From assembly GCF_000616095.1 (NCBI RefSeq), contig NZ_BAMS01000002.1:62001-126000 (forward strand): a DNA stretch of 64,000 nt. The letters are read 5' to 3'. Position numbers and translations under genes: made by a program. The DNA comes from Sneathiella glossodoripedis JCM 23214 (GTDB lineage Bacteria; Pseudomonadota; Alphaproteobacteria; Sneathiellales; Sneathiellaceae). This document shows positions 56,996 to 64,000 of this stretch, piece by piece (position 1 is the first letter of the stretch; each line of letters starts with the position of its first letter). The notes under the pieces were generated by a model, which saw only the letters and a program-made list of their open reading frames with translations, made no database searches and was not told where the DNA came from.

Positions 56996-57853
56996 TTATG
57001 CGCTTCCGTTTTGGACAGGCAGATTTTCATCAAGCGCCCATTCGGTCCAGGAGCCGTCATAGACGGCTGTATCCCGATGCCCAATCATATGCAGGCCAAA
57101 GGCGAGCACGCAGGCTGTGATGCCAGAGCCGCAGGAGGTAATAACCGGTTTTTTAATGTCAATGCCGGAGGTTTCAAAGGCTGCGCGTAGCTCTTCGCCG
57201 CTTTTGAGCGTTCCCTCATCTGTCAGAAGCTCATTAAAGGGCAGATTGTAAGAGCCGGGGATATGTCCACCGCGTAAGCCTTCGCGAGGCTCCGCCTCAC
57301 TGCCTTCAAAGCGGCCTTTGGATCGCGCATCCAGAACCTGAGCCCGTGCGACTTCAACATTACGAAGTACCTGATCCTTGTCTTTAACCATCAGGGAATT
57401 CATACGTGATGTGAAATGTCGCTCCGCCGGGTGAGAGGGCATGTCGCTAATGGGGCGGCCCTCTGCCTGCCATTTGGCAAATCCACCATCCAGAATGGCG
57501 ACGTCATCATGGCCAAAAAGGCGGATCATCCACCAGGCGCGCGCCGCGCTTCTAATGCCGGAGCCGTCATAGACGACGATCCTATTGCCATCTCCAAGGC
57601 CAAGTTTTCTAAGCTTGGACGAAAATTTCTCCGGTGCCGGGATCATATGCGGCAAATCCACGTCTGTATCGGCGATTTCGTCAATGTCGAAAAACACCGC
57701 ACCTGGAATATGCGCTTTTTCAAATTCGGCTTTTGCATCTCTGTTTTCACCGGGCAGGTACCAGGATGCATCCACAATCCGAATGTCTGGCGCGGACATA
57801 TTCAGGCTCAACCATTCAGTGGAGACGAGGGAGGTAGGATTGGCGTAAGACAT
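56996..57853 (-). CDS. sseA: 3-mercaptopyruvate sulfurtransferase
   Basis: A 285-residue tandem rhodanese-domain protein. The C-terminal domain carries catalytic Cys241 in SCGSGITACVLA; CGSG(V/I)T is the mercaptopyruvate sulfurtransferase signature, unlike CRKGVT of thiosulfate enzymes. The inactive N-terminal domain covers about 1-140. It transfers sulfur from mercaptopyruvate, a cysteine breakdown product; cysK lies two genes upstream in the same direction. Confidence 0.92.
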   Translation of the reverse strand: MSYANPTSLVSTEWLSLNMSAPDIRIVDASWYLPGENRDAKAEFEKAHIPGAVFFDIDEIADTDVDLPHMIPAPEKFSSKLRKLGLGDGNRIVVYDGSGIRSAARAWWMIRLFGHDDVAILDGGFAKWQAEGRPISDMPSHPAERHFTSRMNSLMVKDKDQVLRNVEVARAQVLDARSKGRFEGSEAEPREGLRGGHIPGSYNLPFNELLTDEGTLKSGEELRAAFETSGIDIKKPVITSCGSGITACVLAFGLHMIGHRDTAVYDGSWTEWALDENLPVQNGSA

Positions 57854-57887
57854 ATACTTCTCTTTCAGACGGTTGGGTCTCTATTTT

Positions 57888-58601
57888 CTATTCGTCAAAG
57901 ATAAGTGAAACGCGCCTGTTTTGACGACCCTTTTTTTCAATTTTTCGCACCCGTACCCGGCCAATTTCCGAAGTGTTCTTCACATGGGTGCCGCCGCACG
58001 GCTGTAAATCCGTCTCTTCAATCTGAATAAGTCGGATATGACCGCTGCCACGTGGCGGCTTAACGGACATGGTTTTGACAAGGTCCGGTTTCGCGTCCAG
58101 TTCTTCATCGGTGATCCAGTCGGCGCTTACAGGTCGATTTTGCGAAATAAGGTCATTAAGCTTTTCGGTTATCTCGTCTTTATCGAGGGCCGCTTCGGGC
58201 AGATCAAAATCAAGCCGTCCTTTTCCATCAGAAACCTGTCCGCCCGTAACAGGATATGGCAGGACCGCTGAAAGCAAATGCAAACAGCTATGCATCCGCA
58301 TAAGCCTGTGCCGCACTTCCCAGTTTATTTCAGCAGTAATCGTCTCGCCGACTTCAGGCAATGACTGGCCTTCTGCAGGGACATGGACCACTTCATCAGC
58401 ATCTTTGCCTTTTACGGTTGTCGCAATGGTAATTTCTCGTCCATCCTCAAGGCGGAGCACACCCGTATCGCCGGGCTGGCCGCCGCCTGTCGGATAAAAG
58501 ACTGTCTGGTCAAGGACAATACCTCCAAGTTCGTTGATTTCTGTGATTTTAGCTGTACAGCTTGTTAAATAGGAATCTTCGCGAAAAAGCGCTCTTGTCA
58601 T
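57888..58601 (-). CDS. Alanyl-tRNA editing protein AlaX
   Basis: A 237-residue free-standing editing domain that removes mischarged Ser or Gly from tRNA-Ala. It has the two zinc-binding motifs, MHSCLHLLSAV and QPCGGTHVKNTSEIG, and the N-terminal beta domain FYPTGGGQPGDTG. Length fits AlaX-M type. It lies between cysK and the sulfurtransferase gene. Confidence 0.93.
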   Translation of the reverse strand: MTRALFREDSYLTSCTAKITEINELGGIVLDQTVFYPTGGGQPGDTGVLRLEDGREITIATTVKGKDADEVVHVPAEGQSLPEVGETITAEINWEVRHRLMRMHSCLHLLSAVLPYPVTGGQVSDGKGRLDFDLPEAALDKDEITEKLNDLISQNRPVSADWITDEELDAKPDLVKTMSVKPPRGSGHIRLIQIEETDLQPCGGTHVKNTSEIGRVRVRKIEKKGRQNRRVSLIFDE

Positions 58602-58624
58602 TGATCCTCCAGCTCCCGGATGTG

Positions 58625-59632
58625 TCAGGCTCCCTTGATCCAGGGAGCGATTGGCAGGTTATTTTCCTTCAGCATATCAACATCCATCAGCTTGCTAAAG
58701 TATTTTTGTGCCGTATCACAGAGGATCGTGACGATGGTATGTCCCGGTCCCATTTCCTTCGCCATGCGAATGGCGCCTGCCACATTTACACCAGAGGAAA
58801 GACCCATCTGCAGCCCTTCTTTGATATTCAGATCATACAGCACTTCAAGGGCTTCCGCGTCCGTAATTTGATAGGGCATATCAATATCAAGGCCTTCCAG
58901 ATTGGCTGTAATGCGCCCCTGTCCGATACCTTCCGTGATTGAGCTTCCGGATGCTTTGAGCTCTCCGTTTTTGTAATACTCAAAAAGTGCGGCACCCATG
59001 GGATCCGCGATGCCGATCTTGACATCGCTTTTACGCTCCCGCAGCGCATCAGCGGTTCCCGCCAGTGTTCCGCCACTGCCAACGGCACAGATAAAGCCGT
59101 CAATCTTGCCATCCAGTTGCGCAAAAATCTCAGGTCCGGTTGTTTTGTAATGACCAAGTTTATTTGCGACATTATCAAATTGATTGGCCCAGATGGCTCC
59201 ATGCTCGGCCGTCTTGGCAATTTCTTCTGCCAATCGGCCTGAATATTTAACGTAATTGCCCGGGTCTTTATAGGGTTTGGCCGGAACCAGTCGCAAATCT
59301 GCGCCGCAATATTTCAATAGCGCTTTTTTCTCATCCGTCTGGGTTTCGGGCATGACAATGACTGTCTTGTAACCTTTTGCATTGGCCACAAGTGCAAGGC
59401 CAATCCCTGTATTTCCAGCGGTTCCCTCAACAATTATACCGCCCGGCTCCAACAGGCCTTTCTCTTCCGCATCCTCAATAATTGCAAGTGCTGCGCGATC
59501 CTTTACCGACCCTCCCGGGTTCAGAAATTCCGCCTTTCCGTAGATCTCGCACCCGGTCGCTTCGGAGGCAGCAGTCAGGCGAATAAGGGGTGTATTGCCG
59601 ATTGTATCGACGAAATCTTTGCGCAGTGTCAT
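58625..59632 (-). CDS. cysK: Cysteine synthase A
   Basis: A 335-residue PLP enzyme that forms cysteine from O-acetylserine and sulfide. PLP-binding Lys44 is in NPGGSVKDRAA, the substrate loop is EGTAGNTGIG, and the phosphate loop is VGSGGTLAG. Its substrate is made by the CysE at 37420-38172. It begins the cysK-alaX-sseA-GNAT minus-strand unit. The protein is a little longer than classical CysK (about 320). Confidence 0.94.
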   Translation of the reverse strand: MTLRKDFVDTIGNTPLIRLTAASEATGCEIYGKAEFLNPGGSVKDRAALAIIEDAEEKGLLEPGGIIVEGTAGNTGIGLALVANAKGYKTVIVMPETQTDEKKALLKYCGADLRLVPAKPYKDPGNYVKYSGRLAEEIAKTAEHGAIWANQFDNVANKLGHYKTTGPEIFAQLDGKIDGFICAVGSGGTLAGTADALRERKSDVKIGIADPMGAALFEYYKNGELKASGSSITEGIGQGRITANLEGLDIDMPYQITDAEALEVLYDLNIKEGLQMGLSSGVNVAGAIRMAKEMGPGHTIVTILCDTAQKYFSKLMDVDMLKENNLPIAPWIKGA

Positions 59633-59860
59633 GTTGATCTCTGTGAATTATGTAAATAGCACTAAATTACTGTTAATCTATGGAATAACCCCCAAAACTG
59701 CAAGGGTATGTTTTAATCATCCACCTTGGATTGAATGGAACCGGACGGAGATCACATTTTTAAAATATTAAGACTTTTCATCGATAACTGATTGACGGTA
59801 AAACAGGTTGAGTATGGATGAGAGTTGTAATGCGTGCCAGAAGTAGTGCAGGGGGCTGTA

Positions 59861-61774
59861 ATGGGTGACATATCGCCCGTAAATAACAAGCATAATCGCG
59901 ATAAAAGCAAGCGGGTGGATGCAGGGCAGGGCGCGGATGATGCAATCTTTCGGGCGTTGCTGGAAAATGCAGCCATTGCCATGGTTGTTACCCGAAATGA
60001 CATATTTTTATATGCCAATGAATTCGCACTCGAACTGTACGGTATGAAAGATCAGGGCATGGTCGGGCATCATGTTCATGAATTTCATGAAGATCTGGAA
60101 GGCCTTCTGGAATTTCAGAAAAAACTGGCAGATGGCGAAAAAGTCATGAACCACCGTTTGGAAGTGGTTACCCCGCAAGGAGCGCGCAAAACCATTCTCT
60201 TCACATCGACCCGAGGCATGTATCAGGGGGAACCTGCCAATTTTTCTGTGCTGCAGGATTATACCGAATTTGTGCAAAGCCAGCTTGTCTATGAGCAACA
60301 GGAACAGCAGCTCCTTAAATTGCTCGAACTGATCCCCGATGCTTTGATTGTTCAGTCCGAAGGCACTCTGCTCTATGTAAATCAGGGAGCAGTCAACTTG
60401 TTCGGGGCAAAAAATGCGCACGAGATGCTGGGGAGAAGCTCACTTGATTTGGCCGCACCTTCGTACCGTGACAAGATCTTGGAGCTCCGCTTTGAGGTGG
60501 AGCAGCATGGCAGCAAGGTCGATCTTGAAACGCGCCATGTTCGCCGCGATGGAACCGAGTTTCCCTCGCAGATGTATGCGCAGCCCGTGCTCTGGAATGG
60601 CCGTCCCGGTACACTCAGCATCGTTCGTGATGTTTCACAAGAGGTAGACTATCTGGCACGCCTGCATCAGAAAGATCGCGAAATGGAACTGGCACAGCAG
60701 CTAGGGCGCGTCGGTCATTGGCGTATCAAGATTGATAATCTGGATGTGGAATGGTCGCGTTCCCTCTATGAAATGCATGGCCTTGAACTGGATGATACCG
60801 ACCTTGATATGGAGCTCGCCAGCTCCATGGTGGTAGAAGAAGATCGCGCCCTTATGGAGGAGGCCATCAACAATTGCCTCCGAACAAGATCCCAGCAATC
60901 CTATGAAGTACGACTACGAACTCCTCAAAATGAAATTCGGTATATGGTCGGGATTGTGCAGCCAGATGTTATCGAAGATGGCTTGGTTAAATCTGTATTT
61001 GGCTTCGCACAGAATGTCACGCAGCGGCGGGAGCTTGAAGAAAGATTGCGCCAGTCCCAGAAAATGGAGGCTATCGGCCAGCTCACAGGTGGTATCGCTC
61101 ACGATTTCAATAACCTGCTTGCTGTTATTCGCGGAAATGCAGAGCTTTTGCTAGAGCCGGACACCTTAAAAGGGGAGGCTCGGCCAAAGGCGCTTAAAAA
61201 TATTATCACAGCATCCGACCGTGGGGCTGACCTGACCAAAAACATGTTGGCTTTCGCTCGCGATCAGCAGCTTAACCCTGTTGTAAGCACTTTGGACACA
61301 CCGGTTCGCAATACGGTTTCCATGTTGCAACGGACAATTGGGGAAGAGATTGAAATTGCCCTCAAAATCGGGCGAAAACTCTGGCCTTGTCTGGTGGATA
61401 CGGGGCAGGTGGAAAATGCATTGCTGAATCTGGTGGTAAATGCCCGTGATGCCATGCCGAAGGGCGGGCGCCTGACAATCTCTCTTAAAAACCATGTGCA
61501 GAAAACACCGCGTCAGTTTCAAGAAGACGAAATGCCCTCCGGTGATTATGTGATGCTTAGCGTACGTGACACGGGCATGGGTATTGATCGGGAAAAGTTG
61601 AAGCAGGTCTTTGATCCCTTTTTCACAACCAAAGAGGTGGGCAAGGGAACCGGGCTCGGCCTGTCCATGGTTTATGGCTTTATTCGGCAATCATCCGGCT
61701 TTGTATCCATCAGCTCGACAAAGGGTAAAGGAACCCGTGTTGACATCTATTTACCGCGAGTTGGGATCGAATAA
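59861..61774 (+). CDS. PAS sensor histidine kinase
   Basis: A 637-residue soluble kinase with three PAS-like regions (about 25-145, 150-275 and 285-395), a HisKA domain with phospho-acceptor His414 in GGIAHDFNNLL, and an ATPase domain with VVNARDAMPKGG and GTGLGLSMVYGFI. There is no receiver domain and no adjacent response regulator. ATG at 59861 has GGGGGC in front; GTG at 59834 is also in frame. The kinase core is very like the one at 34738-36435. Confidence 0.93.
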   Translation: MGDISPVNNKHNRDKSKRVDAGQGADDAIFRALLENAAIAMVVTRNDIFLYANEFALELYGMKDQGMVGHHVHEFHEDLEGLLEFQKKLADGEKVMNHRLEVVTPQGARKTILFTSTRGMYQGEPANFSVLQDYTEFVQSQLVYEQQEQQLLKLLELIPDALIVQSEGTLLYVNQGAVNLFGAKNAHEMLGRSSLDLAAPSYRDKILELRFEVEQHGSKVDLETRHVRRDGTEFPSQMYAQPVLWNGRPGTLSIVRDVSQEVDYLARLHQKDREMELAQQLGRVGHWRIKIDNLDVEWSRSLYEMHGLELDDTDLDMELASSMVVEEDRALMEEAINNCLRTRSQQSYEVRLRTPQNEIRYMVGIVQPDVIEDGLVKSVFGFAQNVTQRRELEERLRQSQKMEAIGQLTGGIAHDFNNLLAVIRGNAELLLEPDTLKGEARPKALKNIITASDRGADLTKNMLAFARDQQLNPVVSTLDTPVRNTVSMLQRTIGEEIEIALKIGRKLWPCLVDTGQVENALLNLVVNARDAMPKGGRLTISLKNHVQKTPRQFQEDEMPSGDYVMLSVRDTGMGIDREKLKQVFDPFFTTKEVGKGTGLGLSMVYGFIRQSSGFVSISSTKGKGTRVDIYLPRVGIE

Positions 61775-62113
61775 ACCAATATTGCCGAATCGCTGTTTGT
61801 TAACCATATTTAATTAAGAATCATCTCTAGGTAGTTGATAAAACTGCTGAAAAATTTACAAAACATGGTTAATTTTCTGTCGTCGGAAGTTTCACTTTCG
61901 ATTTTACATGTCAATTTTCTTAAAAATTAACAAAAAGTAAACAAAACAGATTGTTCGATAGAAAACAATAATGTTATTAAATCTCCACGTGCATATGTAT
62001 CAGGTTCGCTCAAAGTCACAGAGCAAGATTTAAAACGGAGAATGAGCCTCATCATTAGCATTATTGTTCGTGTTTCAGGCCCATCTCACTAAAGAACAAT
62101 TGGATGCGCTAAC
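61775..62113 (+). promoter_or_regulatory. Long A/T-rich leader of the VPLPA-CTERM gene
   Basis: This 339-base stretch has no gene. It contains ATTGTTCG twice (61950-61957 and 62063-62070) and the inverted copy GAACAAT (62094-62100), so ATTGTTC can form a hairpin ending 13 bases before the ATG. A second inverted pair is ATTGTT/AACAAT at 61950-61969. No strong promoter is evident. The region may hold binding sites for a regulator of the surface protein gene. Confidence 0.35.
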
Positions 62114-62641
62114 ATGAAACAGTTTCTATTTGCTTTCGCGGTATTTCTACTAACAGCAGGCACCAGTAATGCCGCCATCAAGACCTATGATATTTCTTGG
62201 ACCGGGACGAGCAACTATTCTTTGGTAGGTAATTTTTCATTTAATGCTGCCACCGCGGGTGAGCACGTAAATGAAAATGAACTTCTTTCATTCTTCATTG
62301 AAGGGTTTCGCGGTACTACGTCAATCGGAACTTACAGTGGCCGGGTTTTAAACTTTAATTTTAACACCGCTACCGAAGAGTTTGTGATTGGTGGCTCTGT
62401 CACTTCCGGCTCGGGCCAATTATGGAACCATGACAGACCAGGGATCGGGTTTACTTCCAGCGCTAGAACTCAGGCGTTGCTGCTCAATTACAGCCTCGTA
62501 AATAGTATTCCTGTTGAAAATTCTACGCTGACAGCAACTCTCTCCAGCGTTCCTCTGCCTCCGGCGGCTCTTTTATTCAGCGCTGCATTGGGCGGGCTCG
62601 GCTTCTTTACACGCCGTCGTCGCTTGAAAGCGGCTGCATGA
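62114..62641 (+). CDS. VPLPA-CTERM sorting domain protein
   Basis: A 175-residue secreted protein with a signal peptide (residues 1-20) and a C-terminal tripartite sorting signal: VPLPPAA, a hydrophobic segment (LLFSAALGGLGFF) and an Arg cluster (TRRRR). This is the alphaproteobacterial VPLPA version of PEP-CTERM, handled by an exosortase that would be encoded elsewhere. The middle is Gly/Ser/Thr/Asn-rich and probably beta-structured. Function unknown, perhaps part of an extracellular matrix. Confidence 0.88.
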   Translation: MKQFLFAFAVFLLTAGTSNAAIKTYDISWTGTSNYSLVGNFSFNAATAGEHVNENELLSFFIEGFRGTTSIGTYSGRVLNFNFNTATEEFVIGGSVTSGSGQLWNHDRPGIGFTSSARTQALLLNYSLVNSIPVENSTLTATLSSVPLPPAALLFSAALGGLGFFTRRRRLKAAA

Positions 62642-62664
62642 CATTTGCTTTGCTCAAGCGTCTG

Positions 62665-62689
62665 AAAAAGGGCCGCAGGGCCCTTTTTT
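62665..62689 (+). terminator. Terminator after the VPLPA-CTERM gene
   Basis: AAAAAGGGCC (62665-62674) and GGCCCTTTTT (62679-62688) form a 10-bp stem with a GCAG loop and T tail. Confidence 0.92.
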
Positions 62690-62725
62690 ATTGCCCGAAT
62701 TAAGGGAGCTCAGTATCAAGGCATA

Positions 62726-63244
62726 ATGACAAACACCTTCACTATTCGCACCGCAACGCCGTCTGATTTTGCTATCCTTCCTGCTTTGGAGCTTAATGCC
62801 GCAGCGGCTTTTGCCGCCCTTGATATGACGGATATCGCAAGCCTGCCTCCCATTGGGGAGCAGGATTATGTTACTCATCAAAACTCTCAGCACGTCCTGC
62901 TTGCTGAGATGGACGAGCGGCGGGTCATTGGCTTTTGCATTTTGCGAGAAATGGATGGGCAAGGATATTTCCGGGAATTGGGGGTTGCGATTGACCATGC
63001 CGGACAGGGCGTTGGCCGGCGGCTTCTGGATGCGGCTGTTCAGTGGGCACGGGCATCTAGCTATGACTATCTTTTACTCACGACCTTTGAACATGTCCCT
63101 TTTAATGCCCCATTTTACGAGCGCTATGGTTTTGTGCGCCTGCAACCTGGTGACCCTTTTCCCGCACTGGCCCGGCAATTAAGATCGGAACGCGACGGAA
63201 TATTGGGCAATTACGCCCGCGTCGCCATGCGATACCATCTGTAG
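62726..63244 (+). CDS. GNAT family N-acetyltransferase
   Basis: A 172-residue acetyltransferase. The acetyl-CoA region is ELGVAIDHAGQGVGRRLLDAAVQWA, followed by LLLTTFEHVPFNAPFYERYGFVRL, resembling bacterial GNATs that act on small molecules. The substrate is unknown. It stands alone between a terminator and the acyl-CoA dehydrogenase gene. Confidence 0.9.
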   Translation: MTNTFTIRTATPSDFAILPALELNAAAAFAALDMTDIASLPPIGEQDYVTHQNSQHVLLAEMDERRVIGFCILREMDGQGYFRELGVAIDHAGQGVGRRLLDAAVQWARASSYDYLLLTTFEHVPFNAPFYERYGFVRLQPGDPFPALARQLRSERDGILGNYARVAMRYHL

Positions 63245-63335
63245 CAGCCGAATTAGACCCTCCAGTGATTTACAGGCGCTCTGCAATTGGCTACCTTCTT
63301 TAAAATCAAAAAATAATAAAAATCAGGTGGGTCTT

Positions 63336-64000
63336 ATGTCATTTCAAACCAGCAATCTGGAAGCAATCAGTGATACGTTCTCTTCTTTCCTCAAAGCGCA
63401 TCGCCTTGAGTGGGAAAAGTCGCAAACGGCCCCTCGTAACCTTTTTGAAAAGGCGGCAGAATGCGGTCTGCTGGGCTTGGAAACACCTGTGCGCTTTGGC
63501 GGTTTGGGGGCCCCTTTCTCGGATAAGGTGGCGCTGGCGCGAAAACTTTCAGAGCACTCCATGGCGGCGGCTTTTGCTCTCATTAACAGTCAGAATGTAG
63601 CATCTCGCCTCCGCGGCAGTGATCACGCGAGACATCATGAAATGGCAGATGAAATTCTCAGCGCGACGCGAATTGGCTGCACGGCCCTCACTGAGCCACA
63701 AGCTGGCAGTGATTTCTCATCCATTACCACGACCGCAACGCAAACGGCGGATGGCTGGATCATAAATGGCAGTAAAGCTGGATTACCAACGCGGCCTATG
63801 CCGATACAATTATGCTATATGCCCAAACAGATGCCAGCAAGGGATGGCGGGGGATCGCCAGTTTCGTCATTGATGCGCGCAAGCCCGGTTTCACGCGCGG
63901 TGAAATCTATCGGCTCATTGGCGGTCATATCATCGGCGCAGGCGAATTTCACTTAAAGGATTACCATGTTGATGCCGCTGATATGCTCAGCCTCCGGAAG
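63336..64000 (+). CDS. Acyl-CoA dehydrogenase (partial, frame broken)
   Basis: The N-terminal two thirds of an acyl-CoA dehydrogenase-like flavoprotein, with GLLGLETPVRFGGLG and the FAD/substrate motif CTALTEPQAGSDFSS. At 63778/63779 the frame fails; one extra T gives KAWITNAAYADTIMLYAQ and a normal continuation (FVIDARKPGFTRGEIYRLIG) to the window edge. AGGTGGG precedes ATG 63336. The catalytic Glu region lies beyond the window, so substrate class cannot be assigned. Confidence 0.88.

Noticed and set aside
1-64000. tRNA, rRNA or prophage genes
   Set aside because: No tRNA T-arm plus acceptor pairing, rRNA segments, integrase or phage structural genes were found by eye on either strand.

Overview
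The window looks like a chromosomal segment of a moderate-GC alphaproteobacterium. The support is the AapJQMP-type general amino-acid transporter, a PaaX-type repressor, a VPLPA-CTERM protein, a DUF455 ferritin-like protein and the order fabD-fabG-acpP-fabF-mltG-yicC-gmk beside rpsF-rpsR-DUF2232. A marine Sneathiella-like or other Rhodospirillales-type lineage would fit, but this is inference. Nearly all of it is core metabolism. I see no tRNA, rRNA, CRISPR array, transposase or integrase.

Layout. 1-1.2 kb (-): ribosomal S6/S18 operon and the start of a DUF2232 membrane protein. 1.3-8.9 kb (+): fatty-acid synthesis, MltG, YicC and guanylate kinase, with an unrecognised coiled-coil/membrane protein inserted between mltG and yicC. 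8.9-16.5 kb (-): an outer-membrane biogenesis operon, lptF-lptG-lptD-surA-pdxA-rsmA. 16.7-29 kb: pepA-holC, an ABC-F ATPase, ndk, an aminotransferase, a bactofilin/M23 peptidase pair, a DUF455 protein, Bcp and GlnE. 29-37 kb: a YhdP/AsmA-like protein, tyrS, anmK, a hybrid histidine kinase and a COG2945 hydrolase. 37.4-40.4 kb (+): cysE, cysteine desulfurase, 2Fe-2S ferredoxin and TenA. 40.4-46 kb (-): phosphoesterase, ferredoxin-NADP reductase, PaaX-like repressor and 8-oxoguanine deaminase-like amidohydrolase, interrupted by a plus-strand lipoprotein gene bounded by two identical 64-bp direct repeats. 46-51.5 kb: a Crp/Fnr regulator, an HI0933-type flavoprotein, modBC without modA, hisI and metC. 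51.8-56 kb (+): aapJQMP. 56-59.6 kb: a small membrane protein (+) and a GNAT, mercaptopyruvate sulfurtransferase, AlaX and CysK set (-). 59.8-64 kb (+): a PAS histidine kinase, a VPLPA-CTERM protein, a GNAT and the start of an acyl-CoA dehydrogenase.

Two points matter most. First, at least ten reading-frame breaks lie in otherwise well-conserved genes: yicC, the DUF455 gene (twice), glnE, anmK, cysteine desulfurase, the crp-like gene, aapQ, aapM and the acyl-CoA dehydrogenase. All are missing-base events, and nine can be repaired by lengthening a homopolymer by one base. That points to sequence error rather than gene decay. One of them creates a false cysteine desulfurase-ferredoxin fusion. 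Second, the only clearly accessory-looking element is the lipoprotein gene at 43.6-44.7 kb. Its 64-bp perfect direct repeats, inverted orientation, and stop codon exactly at the repeat junction suggest a discrete single-gene insertion of unknown mechanism.

Sulfur and Fe-S genes are common here (cysE, cysK, metC, mercaptopyruvate sulfurtransferase, cysteine desulfurase, ferredoxin, ferredoxin reductase), although they sit in several separate transcription units.
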